Positions 1 to 9,057 of a DNA stretch of 54,187 nt are shown here, piece by piece (position 1 is the first letter of the stretch; each line of letters begins with the position of its first letter). This stretch comes from Halorussus litoreus. Its GTDB lineage: Archaea; Halobacteriota; Halobacteria; Halobacteriales; Haladaptataceae. The stretch lies in the NCBI RefSeq assembly GCF_003382685.1, contig NZ_QLVG01000049.1, forward strand, positions 1 through 54,187, read 5' to 3'. Position numbers and translations under genes: made by a program. Under the pieces are notes generated by a model. It was not told the DNA's origin. It did not search any database and saw only the letters and a list, made by a program, of their open reading frames with translations.

Positions 1-64
1 GTGCGGGCGCGGCCTCGTGCCGCGCCCGCACGCGCCGGGTGGATTGTTAAGTCAGCGTACGCTG
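1..64. repeat. Hairpin, 13-bp direct repeat and palindrome near the window edge
   Basis: Bases 1-12 and 20-31 are perfect inverted repeats (GTGCGGGCGCGG and its complement) around a 7-nt spacer. GCACGCGCCGGGT at 28-40 recurs at 82-94. CAGCGTACGCTG at 53-64 is a 12-bp palindrome. The region lies just past the 3' end of the minus-strand permease gene, so the hairpin could end that operon or a gene left of the window. No gene is seen in 1-179. Confidence 0.6.
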
Positions 65-179
65 GAAGGCGAGATAATTCAGCACGCGCCGGGTCGAAGG
101 TCGAGACAGCGCGCGCCAGAGTGAATGATCAAATATCGAGTCCGAAGCCGAAAGTGACGCGCCGAACGTAAAACCCGGT

Positions 180-1397
180 TCAGTTCGGGAGCGCGTCGAT
201 CCCGACCGTCCGGACCGTGCGCCAGCCGGCGACTGCGGCCGCCGCGGTGCCGATGACCAGCGCGATGACGCCGCCGACCGCCAGCACCGACGCCGAGGAC
301 TGCACCAGCCCTTCGAAGCCGACGATCTCGGCCGCGGCGTAGTTCAGCGCGAGCGCGGCCGGCGGGGTGACCGCCAGCCCCAGAATCCCGCCAAGCGCGC
401 CGAGCAGGACGCCCTGCGCGGCGACCATGGCGACCACCGTCCGGGAGGAGACGCCGAGCGCGGTCAGCGCGGCGAGCTCCTCGCGCTGCTGGAACACCAC
501 GATGGAGAGGACGTTCACCGTGAGCGCGAAGCCCGCGATGACGGCGAGCACGACCAGCGCGCCGCCGACCGCCAGCACCACCGCGTTCTGTTGGAGCACC
601 GACTGCATCTGCTCCTGATTCGTCCGGACCTCGTAGTCGGGATACTCTTCCTGTAGCTGGGCCTCGACGGCCTGCCGGTCAGCGCCCGGTTCGAGGTCGA
701 CCGCGATGAACGTCGCCGCGTCGGTCCCGGTTGAGCCCGTGACCTGCTGGAGTTCGCTGAGGTGGACCGTGGCGGTCGGCGCGCCGAGGAACCCCGAGAA
801 CGTCGGCGAGATGCCGACCACCGTGAACTGGTGCTGGCGCGCGCTCTCGACCGATCCGCCGATCTGGAGCGTGTCGCCCACGCCCACGTCGAACAACGCC
901 GCGGTGCGGGAGTCGATGATGACCGAGTTGGTCATCGGGCCGTCGTAGCTCCCGTCGGCGTAGTGGGTGTCGGGCTCCTCGAAGCCCGAGCCCTCGGTCA
1001 CCTGGACGAAGGGACCGCCGCCGAGGACGCCCACCCCGACGAGGGTCTTCATCTCCCCGGAGCCGTTGCCGACGTACACCGACTTGAACGACATCGGGAT
1101 GGACGACCGCACGTCGTCGCGGGCGTCGAGATCTTCCGAAACCTCGTGAGCGTTCAGGATCGACGCGCCGAATCCGCCGCCCGAGCCACCCGAGAGCGTG
1201 CCGCCCGTGATCCAGAGGTCCCGACCCGAGGCGTCGAACTTCTGCTGGCCCGTCTCGACCACGCCGAAGCCGATGCTGGCCAGCAGCGTGGTCGACAGCA
1301 CCGCGACCGCCACGCCGACGACGGCCAGGACGGTCCGCGCCCGGTCGTGGCGGAGCTGGGCGAGCGCGACCCCGGCTGCGACGCGGAGCCGGCTCAT
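180..1397 (-). CDS. ABC transporter permease, FtsX/MacB type (permease 1)
   Basis: A 405-residue membrane protein with the MacB/FtsX layout. It has one N-terminal membrane helix (about residues 22-45), a long extracytoplasmic domain (about 46-270), then three C-terminal helices from about 272 with the usual FtsX-like region (QQREELAALTALGVSSRTV). It should form the membrane part of a transporter with the ATPase at 2725-3573. Members of this family export peptides, lipoproteins or drugs, or act mechanically; the substrate here cannot be read. It is the last gene of a minus-strand operon, 55 bp after permease 2. Its outer domain shares the local motif YADGxYDG with permease 2, so the two are paralogues that probably form a heterodimer. 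Confidence 0.88.
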   Translation of the reverse strand: MSRLRVAAGVALAQLRHDRARTVLAVVGVAVAVLSTTLLASIGFGVVETGQQKFDASGRDLWITGGTLSGGSGGGFGASILNAHEVSEDLDARDDVRSSIPMSFKSVYVGNGSGEMKTLVGVGVLGGGPFVQVTEGSGFEEPDTHYADGSYDGPMTNSVIIDSRTAALFDVGVGDTLQIGGSVESARQHQFTVVGISPTFSGFLGAPTATVHLSELQQVTGSTGTDAATFIAVDLEPGADRQAVEAQLQEEYPDYEVRTNQEQMQSVLQQNAVVLAVGGALVVLAVIAGFALTVNVLSIVVFQQREELAALTALGVSSRTVVAMVAAQGVLLGALGGILGLAVTPPAALALNYAAAEIVGFEGLVQSSASVLAVGGVIALVIGTAAAAVAGWRTVRTVGIDALPN

Positions 1398-1452
1398 CGG
1401 CCCACCTCTGCGCGAGCTTCGATTCTCGTACCCGGAGTACCGCGCGATTCCC

Positions 1453-2691
1453 TCACCGAATCACCTCCGTGATGGCGTCGGTCCGGCGCTCCATCACGAG
1501 CAGGTACGGCGCGACCAGCAGCCCGATGAGCGCGGCGACCGCCAGCCCGTACGCCACCAGCGCGGGGTGGAAGTTCGCGATGGGAACCGGCGCGAGCGCC
1601 CGGACGGCTGCCCAGTTCGTGACGAGCGTCGCCGCGTACGCGAGGACGACCCCGAGCGCGCCCCCGACGAGCGTGAGGGCGAGCGCCTGTACCGCGAGCA
1701 GGGTCGCTCGCGCGCGCCCCGAGATTCCGATGGCTGCGAGGGTCGCCAACTGCTCGCTGTCGGCCTCGACCTGCAACCCCTGCGTGGTGGCGACGAACAG
1801 CGCGCCGACGCTGATGGCGACCAGCAGGGCGGCCAGCCCCATCGCGAGCGGGAGCTCGGAGTCCACCGACTGCTGGGCGGTGAACCCCGAGCGGGTCACC
1901 GCGGTCGCGCCGGGGAACTCGTCTTCGAGCGCCGACTCCAGCCCGGCCGCGTTCGACTGGACGAGGATCTGGTCGGCGGAATCAGCCGACGACGCGCCGG
2001 TGATAGCCTGCAGTTCGCTCAGGTGGGCGATCATCACCGGCACGCCCGACAGCCCAGATTCGACGTCCGCCGACTCGACTGCGGTGACGCCAATCTCACG
2101 GCTCCCGTCGCCCGAGGTCGCGCCCGCGACCGTGAGGCTCCCGCCTTCGGAGACGCCCAGTACTTCGGCGGCCCGCTCGGACAGCACCGCCTCGCCGGTC
2201 CACTCGCCGTCGTAGTTCCCGTCGGCGTAGTAGGGGTCGCCGGGCGACAGCGCCCCGGTCGGAAGCCCCGCCACCTTACCGAGCGATTGGTCAGGAATCA
2301 CCCCGACGCCGAGGACGTACTGGCTCTGGCCGCCCGAACTCACTTCCAACACGGAGATCAACACCGGCGAGGCGTACTCGACCCGGTCGTCGTCGACGAG
2401 CGCCGCGCTCTTGTCGTGGACGTCGCCAAGCTGTGCCGAGGAGGCGGAGACGACCATCGTGGATGCGCCGCCGCCCTCGGGCACGACCCAGTAGTCCACC
2501 GCGTCGCCACGGACCGTGGTCCCTTGCACGAGGCCGAGCCCGGTCGCGGTGACGACCAGCATGAGCGCCACCGCGATGGCGACGCCGAGCACGCTGACCG
2601 CGGTCTGGCGCGGCGCGGTTCGGGTGGCCTTGGTCGCGGTCCGGCGCAGCGCCACCCCGACGAGTCCAGCCCAGCGAGTCAGCGACGACAT
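1453..2691 (-). CDS. ABC transporter permease, FtsX/MacB type (permease 2)
   Basis: A 412-residue paralogue of the downstream permease with the same order: N-terminal helix (about 30-55), large extracytoplasmic domain, and three C-terminal helices with an FtsX-like segment (SEQLATLAAIGISGRARATL, about 310-330). The outer domain carries YADGNYDG, matching YADGSYDG in permease 1, and both contain an LSEL motif (HLSELQAITG here). It starts 33 bp after the ATPase gene ends, consistent with co-transcription. The substrate is unknown. The role rests on family resemblance and operon context. Confidence 0.88.
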   Translation of the reverse strand: MSSLTRWAGLVGVALRRTATKATRTAPRQTAVSVLGVAIAVALMLVVTATGLGLVQGTTVRGDAVDYWVVPEGGGASTMVVSASSAQLGDVHDKSAALVDDDRVEYASPVLISVLEVSSGGQSQYVLGVGVIPDQSLGKVAGLPTGALSPGDPYYADGNYDGEWTGEAVLSERAAEVLGVSEGGSLTVAGATSGDGSREIGVTAVESADVESGLSGVPVMIAHLSELQAITGASSADSADQILVQSNAAGLESALEDEFPGATAVTRSGFTAQQSVDSELPLAMGLAALLVAISVGALFVATTQGLQVEADSEQLATLAAIGISGRARATLLAVQALALTLVGGALGVVLAYAATLVTNWAAVRALAPVPIANFHPALVAYGLAVAALIGLLVAPYLLVMERRTDAITEVIR

Positions 2692-2724
2692 CTACGTATC
2701 ACCTCGCTGTATCCGACCATCCTC

Positions 2725-3573
2725 TCACGCATCCTGCACCTGTCCATCGTCCTGCACCTGCCCGTCGAGCAGCCGAATCACGCGGTCGGTCCGGTCGAGC
2801 GCCCGCCCGTCGTGGGAGGCCAGCACCACCGCCCGGTCGTCGGCGAGGTCCCCGAGCAGATCGAGGACGGCCGCGCCCGTCTCGGTGTCGAGTTCGCCGG
2901 TCGGCTCGTCGGCGAGCACCACGAGCGGGTCGCCGGCCAGCGCGCGGGCGACCGCGACGCGCTGCTGTTCCCCACCGGAGAGTTCCCCCGGCCGGTGGCC
3001 GATCCGGTCGCCGAGCCCCACGCGTTCGAGCAGATTGCTCGCGCGCTCGCGGCGCTCGCGCTTGCCCACCCCGCGCTCGACCAGCGGGAGTGCGACGTTG
3101 GCCCGCGCCGACAGCGACGGCAGGAGGTGGAACCGCTGGAACACGATGCCGACCCGTTCGAGTCGCAGGCGGGTGAGCTGTCGCTTCGAGAGCGACGACA
3201 CGTTCTGACCCGCGAGCATGACGGTCCCCTCCGTGGGCTCGTCGAGGCCCGCGAGCAGGTGGACTAGCGTGGACTTGCCGCTCCCGCTCGGTCCCGACAG
3301 CCCGACGAACTCGCCGGGTTCGATGGTCAGCGACACGTCAGACAGCGCAGTGACTGTCGGCCGGTCGTCCTCGCCGCCGCTTCCGAACGAGAACCAGCCA
3401 CCGCCGCCGGACCGCTCGTAGCGCTTGGTGACGTTCGAACACTCCACGATGGCCTCGCTGTCTTCCGTGATGGCCTCGGTGCCCTCCGCAGTGTCGGCTC
3501 TCCCGTCCGATTCCTCCGTCGCTGTTCGCGTGCTTCCGTCCATCTCCCCCACCAGAACGTCCGAACGAACCAC
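2725..3573 (-). CDS. ABC transporter ATP-binding protein (MacB/LolD type)
   Basis: Cytoplasmic ATPase that would power the two permeases downstream. Visible motifs are Walker A GPSGSGKST (94-102), signature LSGGEQQR (198-205), Walker B VVLADEP (218-224) with the family's TGELD continuation, and an ASHD switch histidine. This is the LolD/MacB class. Two features are unusual: an acidic N-terminal extension of about 40 residues, and a Gly-rich insertion (SGGGGWFSFGSGGEDD, about 55-70) between the first strand and the aromatic-loop region. The start may instead be ATG 3543, ten codons in, which would remove part of the extension. It is the first gene of the operon. Confidence 0.92.
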   Translation of the reverse strand: MVRSDVLVGEMDGSTRTATEESDGRADTAEGTEAITEDSEAIVECSNVTKRYERSGGGGWFSFGSGGEDDRPTVTALSDVSLTIEPGEFVGLSGPSGSGKSTLVHLLAGLDEPTEGTVMLAGQNVSSLSKRQLTRLRLERVGIVFQRFHLLPSLSARANVALPLVERGVGKRERRERASNLLERVGLGDRIGHRPGELSGGEQQRVAVARALAGDPLVVLADEPTGELDTETGAAVLDLLGDLADDRAVVLASHDGRALDRTDRVIRLLDGQVQDDGQVQDA

Positions 3574-3911
3574 GCGAACGCACTTAGCGTTTCAGGCAGT
3601 TTGGCTCGGCGACGGGTTAAATCAACCATTGGCGTCCCTTCTGGGTGGTTTTCCGACCGGCCGGGACGGGAACCGGGAGGGGGAATCGGAATCCGGCCGG
3701 CCGCTCCCGAGGAACGCATTTGTAGATGTGATGTGCCTCCCCGGGGTACTGTCGATCGATAAGATTACTGATGCCAAAATCGATTCTCACTGATATGTCT
3801 GTGGTCTCGGCGCGTCGCCCTTGTCGAGACTACAACTGGCAGTAAAAATCCGATTTTGTACTGTGATTAGGGGGAACCGAAAACAAATATTGAGGAAATG
3901 AAATAGAGTTG
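3574..3911. other. Intergenic stretch, AT-rich on its right half
   Basis: About 340 bp between the start of the ABC operon and the 3' end of the ParB-like gene. No convincing gene is seen. The left part should hold the operon promoter. From about 3740 the composition turns AT-rich and this continues into the next gene, so the change in base use begins outside the coding region. Confidence 0.5.
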
Positions 3912-4772
3912 TCACGTAATTACATCCTGCATATCAGGATGAGTTATCTGCTCTCTTGCTTTCTGGCTTAGTTCGCCGATCGAGTCTGCCCGCGCAATCT
4001 CTGCGCGTAAATCTTGCCAATTCTTATGGCGGAGAACGACTCTTACAGGTATCCCCTTGAGTTGGAGAATCTTTGTTAGGTGCAAGCGATGGTTTCCACC
4101 CCACCAAACAAGGTCCCCGTTTCTCGTTACGGCAATTTCAATTTCGTGAACTTCTGGCGGAACAAACCATGGGATTTCTGCACTGGATCTTTCTGATAAC
4201 AATCCTTGGTAGTCCAGCTCTCGTTGAGTCTTGTATCCCACTTCGTCCAGTTCTTTGTACAGTTCATCCAATTTCGACAGCCTTTCTTCTAAGTTTCCAT
4301 TATCAGGATCGTACATCTCGTGGATGTCCGGCGTTTCTAACGCATACTGGTACAGTTCGGTGTCTTCCCACGGTGTTCCTTCCTCGAAATGTCTTTCAAA
4401 GGATTTTGCCATCTTCTTGAATCTGGGTTTCGTCCTTCCCTCTCTTACGAATTGCAGGTCCCAATCCCCATCTCTTATTACTGTCCCGTGCTCTAAGTAA
4501 TCTATCTCCTGTATTTTCGTGTAGTCGATCCACTTGTTTATTTCAACCGGATTAATATAAACTAAATCATGTGGGTGTGGTGCACTTGAGCCATATTCGT
4601 GCTTGTACTTACAATACTCTAAAATAGCCAAGGCATACTCGCGGGAATCATGAGTGGAAAGAAAGTTAGCTACCGATTTTATCAGTTGCGCGGCACCTTC
4701 CCTGTGGTAGACGTCCCACGAGGTCCTACCCAACTGTAAGCATCGTTTCGGAAGTTCGGAAAAGTCGGACAT
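3912..4772 (-). CDS. ParB-like nuclease-fold protein, AT-rich (copy 1)
   Basis: A 286-residue soluble protein. Its C-terminal part (about 208-256) reads like a ParB/sulfiredoxin-type fold: a strand pair, then NGDLVWWGGNHRLHLTKIL (GGNHR at 225-229), then IPVRVVLRHKNW. It resembles the protein at 4974-5813 along most of its length: a V-x-P-x-x-I motif near 72-78, GDWD near 102-105, and the NHR block. ParB-like folds bind nucleotide or act on DNA, but similar proteins also occur among glycan-locus genes, so the function is open. The gene is clearly richer in A and T than its neighbours and uses AT-ending codons, which suggests recent transfer. A TATA-like box 32 bp upstream supports this start. 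Confidence 0.72.
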   Translation of the reverse strand: MSDFSELPKRCLQLGRTSWDVYHREGAAQLIKSVANFLSTHDSREYALAILEYCKYKHEYGSSAPHPHDLVYINPVEINKWIDYTKIQEIDYLEHGTVIRDGDWDLQFVREGRTKPRFKKMAKSFERHFEEGTPWEDTELYQYALETPDIHEMYDPDNGNLEERLSKLDELYKELDEVGYKTQRELDYQGLLSERSSAEIPWFVPPEVHEIEIAVTRNGDLVWWGGNHRLHLTKILQLKGIPVRVVLRHKNWQDLRAEIARADSIGELSQKAREQITHPDMQDVIT

Positions 4773-4797
4773 TTCGCTACGGTCCTTACACGGCTTC

Positions 4798-4810
4798 CCA
4801 TATAAAGAGC
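4798..4810 (-). promoter_or_regulatory. TATA-box promoter of the ParB-like gene
   Basis: On the minus strand the sequence reads CTTTATATGGG, centred about 32 bp upstream of ATG 4772. Archaeal transcription would then start only a few bases before the ATG, giving a leaderless or nearly leaderless message. Confidence 0.5.
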
Positions 4811-4973
4811 ACTGTGGCTTTGAATGTTCACGAGACTAATTTATGCGCGCTTGTTCGGCTCGCCGAGGGATCAAATCAATCACAGGCGATTTGCTCAGGT
4901 CGTCTCTGGCTACTGGCTGACTCCGGAGATGCGTCGTCGATGCCGGTTCAATCGACGCGTAAATATGACAGTT

Positions 4974-5813
4974 CTACGGACTGGATTCCGGTGCGGTGAC
5001 GTTCCGACGTGAACTTTCGCTTGCGTGTCGTTCTATCCGGGGTCCGTGAAGGATCTCGGCAGTCCTTCTATCCAAAGCCGGGAGGTTCGTCCACGGAATC
5101 GGGACGTAGCCAGCGTAGTTCAACTCCGCGTGCGATTTTGGGTGACCGTGTTCTTCGTACCACTCCCTGTGAATGGCATCGATCCGAACCGGAATCGATA
5201 CGTCGAGTTCCTGCGCGATAGTAAAACGATGGCAGCCGTTCTCGTCGAAGAGTAACTCCCCGTCGCGGCCGATATTCACCGCGACGTAATCGTATCGGCT
5301 TCGACTTCGCTTTTCGGCCGTTAGCGTCTCTTGGAGAAGTACGCCGTTGTCATCCAAAGACCGAAAGAGGATGTCGAGGTACTTTCCGTATCCGTAATTG
5401 TCGTAGGGAACGGCTTCGACTGCTGGATACCCGTGATCGATCAAATCCTCGCTGGTGAGTTCCTGAGCGCTGATTTCGCCGGCGAAGTGTTGTCGGATAA
5501 GCGAATACTTGGCGAGGGACGTAAGCGGCTCGGCATCGCGGTCCCACGTTCCCGAGACGATTCTCCCCGCGTATGGAAACGTGCCGAACTGCGTCCACTC
5601 GACGTACCTGTCGATAGCGTTTGGATCGACGACGTAAATATCGAACGGTCGTGGAGCTGGCCCCTTCGTGAGGCGATAGGTGTAGTAACGGAGTTTCGCA
5701 GCAGTAAATGGGTAGTCGGAGGCGAAGTTATTCGCTCGCTGGTTTAGAAAAACACCCAACTTACTGTCGGCAAACGTTGCTCGGAGGTGAGCTCTCATCT
5801 TTCTCTTCTCCAT
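4974..5813 (-). CDS. ParB-like nuclease-fold protein (copy 2)
   Basis: A 279-residue soluble protein related to the one at 3912-4772. It shares IYVVDPNAIDRYVEWTQFG (about 59-77; compare VYINPVEINKWIDYTK), SGTWDRD, and the C-terminal VNIGRDGELLFDENGCHRF (179-197) with IPVRIDAIHREW. The pattern DG-L-x5-G-x-HR is the ParB-like signature. No membrane segment is seen. Base composition is between that of copy 1 and the GC-rich surroundings. The start could also be ATG 5798, five codons in. Both copies lie on the same strand, 201 bp apart with separate promoters. Function is not known; a regulatory or nucleotide-binding role is only a guess from the fold. Confidence 0.7.
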   Translation of the reverse strand: MEKRKMRAHLRATFADSKLGVFLNQRANNFASDYPFTAAKLRYYTYRLTKGPAPRPFDIYVVDPNAIDRYVEWTQFGTFPYAGRIVSGTWDRDAEPLTSLAKYSLIRQHFAGEISAQELTSEDLIDHGYPAVEAVPYDNYGYGKYLDILFRSLDDNGVLLQETLTAEKRSRSRYDYVAVNIGRDGELLFDENGCHRFTIAQELDVSIPVRIDAIHREWYEEHGHPKSHAELNYAGYVPIPWTNLPALDRRTAEILHGPRIERHASESSRRNVTAPESSP

Positions 5814-6023
5814 GCGTGGGAAACTGCGGTTTTCGTCGTGGACTGTCGGCCGTTTCCCGCCATTCCGTCACACAAAAGTCAATATCGGTGGTAAAAAAGA
5901 ATATCATTTATTTCCGATTTGAACTTCACTAATTGTCGCACGTGCTGTCGTTCGTCAGTAGCTACCCGGCGTCCCGCCGCCGCGGGCCCAAGGGCTAACA
6001 CCGCGGGCCGCGAACCGGACTCC

Positions 6024-6581
6024 ATGTGGCCGTGGGGGCATCTCGCCGCAGGGTATCTCGTCTACTCGGTCGTCGTCCATCTGGGATTCCGTCGACGACC
6101 CGATAGATGGGGCACCGTCGCGCTCGCGTTCGGAACCCAGTTTCCGGACATCGTGGACAAGCCGCTGGCGTGGTCGTTCGGTCTCATCCCGAACGGCCGG
6201 TCGCTGGCCCACTCGCTTCTGACCGCGGTTCTCGTCATCGTCACGCTCAACCTCCTGTTTCGCCGGTACGACGCCCGGTCGGTGGCCACGGCGTTCGGGA
6301 TCGGCTACCTCGTCCACCTGTTCACCGACGCCATCTACCCACTGATGGCCGGAGAGTACGACCGAATCGGATTCCTCGCGTGGCCGCTCGTCCCGCCGGT
6401 CGAGTACGCGACCGAGCCGAGCTTCTCGGCGCACCTCCAGGGGCTCTCGCTAACGTCTTTCGTCGCGGTGGAGTCCGGACTGGCGCTCCTCGTCTTCCTC
6501 CTCTGGATAGGCGATGGTCGCCCGGGGCTCGGCGTGCTCGTGGCGGTCCCGCGCTGGGTCCGGGGTCGGCTCGGTGCTTGA
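6024..6581 (+). CDS. Membrane-bound metal-dependent hydrolase-like protein (YdjM/DUF457 type)
   Basis: A 185-residue membrane protein. It opens with MWPWGHLAAGYLVYS, where the early GH is typical of YdjM/LexA-regulated membrane hydrolases, followed by FGTQFPDIVDKP, then RSLAHSLLTA and YLVHLFTDAIYP. These repeated His/Asp positions near membrane helices are the presumed metal ligands. About four helices are visible. The open frame extends upstream to 5919, but those residues are Arg/Ala-rich and unlike the family, so ATG 6024 is preferred. The substrate is unknown; bacterial relatives are poorly characterised. It stands alone between divergent and downstream promoters. Confidence 0.75.
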   Translation: MWPWGHLAAGYLVYSVVVHLGFRRRPDRWGTVALAFGTQFPDIVDKPLAWSFGLIPNGRSLAHSLLTAVLVIVTLNLLFRRYDARSVATAFGIGYLVHLFTDAIYPLMAGEYDRIGFLAWPLVPPVEYATEPSFSAHLQGLSLTSFVAVESGLALLVFLLWIGDGRPGLGVLVAVPRWVRGRLGA

Positions 6582-6738
6582 TGATTCGACCCGCGAGAGG
6601 CTCGACGCCTGAGGAGTAGATCCGCGGTCGGTCAGTGCGCGAGGACGCCGACAACCCGCGGTAACGGGGGAATACCGGACCATTTGGCCCTCGGATTTAT
6701 CCGATTCGTCGTGGACTGTCAGCCGGGGGAGAAACACA

Positions 6739-8913
6739 ATGAGCCGCAGACACGCCGTCTTAGCCGTACTGCTGACAGGATTACTCGTTTTCGGGGGGAC
6801 AGCCACGACGCTCGGAACGTCGCAGGGGAGTTTCGCCGCGTCGGAGCCCGGGGATTCGGCGGTCCAGCCGAGCGCCGCGGCGGCCGAAAACGTCCAGAAC
6901 GTGACCGAGACCTTGGTGACCTTCGAGAACCAGACCACCGACGGGACCACCGTCACCGTCGAGGAGGCGAACCTCACCGACGGCGGGTTCATCGTCGTCC
7001 ACACGGCGGAGCTGTTGAACGGGTCGGTCCTCGACAGCGTCGTCGGGGTGTCGGAGTATCTCGAACCCGGCGTCAACGAGAACGTCACCGTGGAACTCGA
7101 CGAGCCGGTGAACGAGTCCCAGACGCTGCTCGCCGTCGCGTATCAGGACACCAACGACAACGAGGAGTACGACTTCGTGGACTCGCGGGGGAGCGACGAC
7201 GGCGCGTACACCGTCGACAATCAGGTCGTCATCGACGCCGCCGACGTGACGGTCGAGGGCGAGCCCGGGACGCCGACGGAAACGACGACTACCGAGACAA
7301 CGACAGAGACGCCGACCGAGACGGTGACGCCGACGACCGTCGAGACGACGACCGCGGACACGACGACGGAAACTACCACGGAGACGCCGACCGAAACCAC
7401 CACCACGACGACCGAGACGCCGCCGACGACCGAGACTACTACCGATACACCCACCACGACTGAAACGACGACCACTGAGACGCCGACCGAAACCACCACC
7501 ACGACGACTACGACGACGACCGATACGCCGCCGACCACTGAGACGCCGACCGAAACCACCACGACGACCACCGAAGAGCCGGACGTCGAACCGCCCGAGG
7601 AGCGCGTGTTCGCCTTCCAGATCGACAGTGCGAACGTCGAGAACGTCTCGTTCGTCGTGGGCGAAGCCGACGAGCCCGACCGGACCGTCTTCGTCGAGGA
7701 CGTCGAGGTCACCGACGAGACGGTCGACATCGACCTGACGGAGATACTGAACGCGGACGAACTGGAGAACGTCTCGGACGGGGAGACCATCCAGTTCGTG
7801 ATCCGCGACGTGGAGGTCGAGAACGTCATGGTCCGCGTGACCGCGCCCGAGGACGTGACGATCCAACTCGCCCGTGGCCCGCCGGCGGAGGTGACGCCCA
7901 CGCCGGACGAGACGACCACCACGCCGGACGAGACGACGACCACGACAACGACGACTGAGGAGACCACGTCCACCACGCCGGACGAGACGACGACCCCGCC
8001 TGAAGAAACCACGACCACCACGCCCGAGGAGACCACTACCACAACGACGACCGAGGAGCCGGCGACGGTCGACTCGCTTAGCGTCGCCGACCTCACCGCT
8101 CCGAGTACCATCGTGCTCAACGAGGGCCAGTTGGTCGTCACCGCGGAGCTATCGAACACCGGCGAGGAGACGATCACCGACACCGCGCAGCTCCGCGTCG
8201 GCGGTAGCGTAATCGCGACCCAAGAGGTCGAGGTTGGGGCAGGCGAGAGCGAGCGCGTCCGATTCCAAGTCGACAGGCAGGAGCTCGACGTCGAAGTCGG
8301 CGACAGCTTCGTCGGTATCCTCACCAGCGACTTCGGGCAGGTCCAGCAGGTCACCGTGAGGGAGACGGGCCAGCCCGACGACGAGGAGGCCGAGGAGACC
8401 ACCACCACCGAAGAGACGACCACGACGACTACCACCGAAGCGGAGACGCCGGAGGAGACGACTACGACCGAGGAGCCGACGGAGACGACGACTGAGGAAC
8501 TGACGACGACCACGCCGGAAGAGACGACCACGACCACCGAAGAGACCGAGGCCGACGCTGACGACGAGACAGAAACGGACGCGAGCGACGCCGAGGAGCC
8601 GTCGCTCCGCGTGTCCGGACTCGACGCGCCGGACTCGCTCGTCCTCGACGAGGGGACGCTCGTCGTGACCGCGGAACTGGAGAACCCGAGCGACGCGGAC
8701 GTGACCGACACCGCGGAGCTCCGCGTCGACGGTAATCTCGTCGAGACCCAGGAGGTCGAAGTCGCGCCGGGCGAGAGCGAGGAGGTCCGATTCGAAGTCG
8801 ACAAGCAGGACCTCGGACTCGACCCCGGCCAGACGTTCCTCGAAGTGCTCACCCGCAACTTCGGCGAGACTATCAGCGTGACCGTCGAGGGCGACTCGGA
8901 CGAGTCCGCGTAG
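6739..8913 (+). CDS. Secreted surface protein with DUF7282-like and CARDB-like domains and Thr-rich linkers
   Basis: A 724-residue exported protein. A Sec signal (about 1-33, hydrophobic VLAVLLTGLLVFGG) is followed by a DUF7282-like beta domain (about 50-170). Then come a Thr/Glu/Pro linker (about 172-285), a second beta domain (about 288-385), another linker, and two homologous CARDB-like domains (about 437-540 and 615-720; compare ELRVDGNLVETQEVEV with QLRVGGSVIATQEVEV). No C-terminal helix or PGF sorting motif is seen, so it may be released or held non-covalently. Thr-rich linkers in haloarchaeal surface proteins are known O-glycosylation sites, which would fit the adjacent glycan locus. 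The encoding DNA contains direct repeats. Confidence 0.85.
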   Translation: MSRRHAVLAVLLTGLLVFGGTATTLGTSQGSFAASEPGDSAVQPSAAAAENVQNVTETLVTFENQTTDGTTVTVEEANLTDGGFIVVHTAELLNGSVLDSVVGVSEYLEPGVNENVTVELDEPVNESQTLLAVAYQDTNDNEEYDFVDSRGSDDGAYTVDNQVVIDAADVTVEGEPGTPTETTTTETTTETPTETVTPTTVETTTADTTTETTTETPTETTTTTTETPPTTETTTDTPTTTETTTTETPTETTTTTTTTTTDTPPTTETPTETTTTTTEEPDVEPPEERVFAFQIDSANVENVSFVVGEADEPDRTVFVEDVEVTDETVDIDLTEILNADELENVSDGETIQFVIRDVEVENVMVRVTAPEDVTIQLARGPPAEVTPTPDETTTTPDETTTTTTTTEETTSTTPDETTTPPEETTTTTPEETTTTTTTEEPATVDSLSVADLTAPSTIVLNEGQLVVTAELSNTGEETITDTAQLRVGGSVIATQEVEVGAGESERVRFQVDRQELDVEVGDSFVGILTSDFGQVQQVTVRETGQPDDEEAEETTTTEETTTTTTTEAETPEETTTTEEPTETTTEELTTTTPEETTTTTEETEADADDETETDASDAEEPSLRVSGLDAPDSLVLDEGTLVVTAELENPSDADVTDTAELRVDGNLVETQEVEVAPGESEEVRFEVDKQDLGLDPGQTFLEVLTRNFGETISVTVEGDSDESA
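7264..7578 (+). repeat. Thr-codon-rich degenerate repeats inside the surface-protein gene
   Basis: The block GAGACGCCGACCGAAACCAC occurs at 7381, 7477 and 7540, within a run of ACC/ACG/ACT, GAG and CCG codons. The encoded TETPTETTTT-type linker is tandemly expanded. Similar shorter runs lie near 7900-8065 and 8395-8545. Such repeats can change length by slippage or recombination. Confidence 0.8.
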
Positions 8914-9057
8914 TCCGCGGCGGTTCGGCGCGGAGGGTCGGACTGGCGCGACCGAACTCTCCCTTCCTTGACCCGGCCGCATCGTTTCAAAGGATTCTCT
9001 CTTTTTACGAGCAGACCAAAAAGTTCATACTGAGTGGTCGTCGCCTTCCGAGTGCGC

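Noticed and set aside
1198-3267. 689-residue open frame on the plus strand across the permease operon
   Set aside because: Antisense frame with Arg/Asp bias and no family features; the minus-strand genes are clear.
5919-6023. Longer N-terminus for the YdjM-like protein
   Set aside because: Cys/Arg-rich residues unlike the family; MWPWGH at 6024 is the natural start.
7264-7578. CRISPR-like array
   Set aside because: The repeats are in-frame Thr linkers with irregular spacing and no unique spacers.
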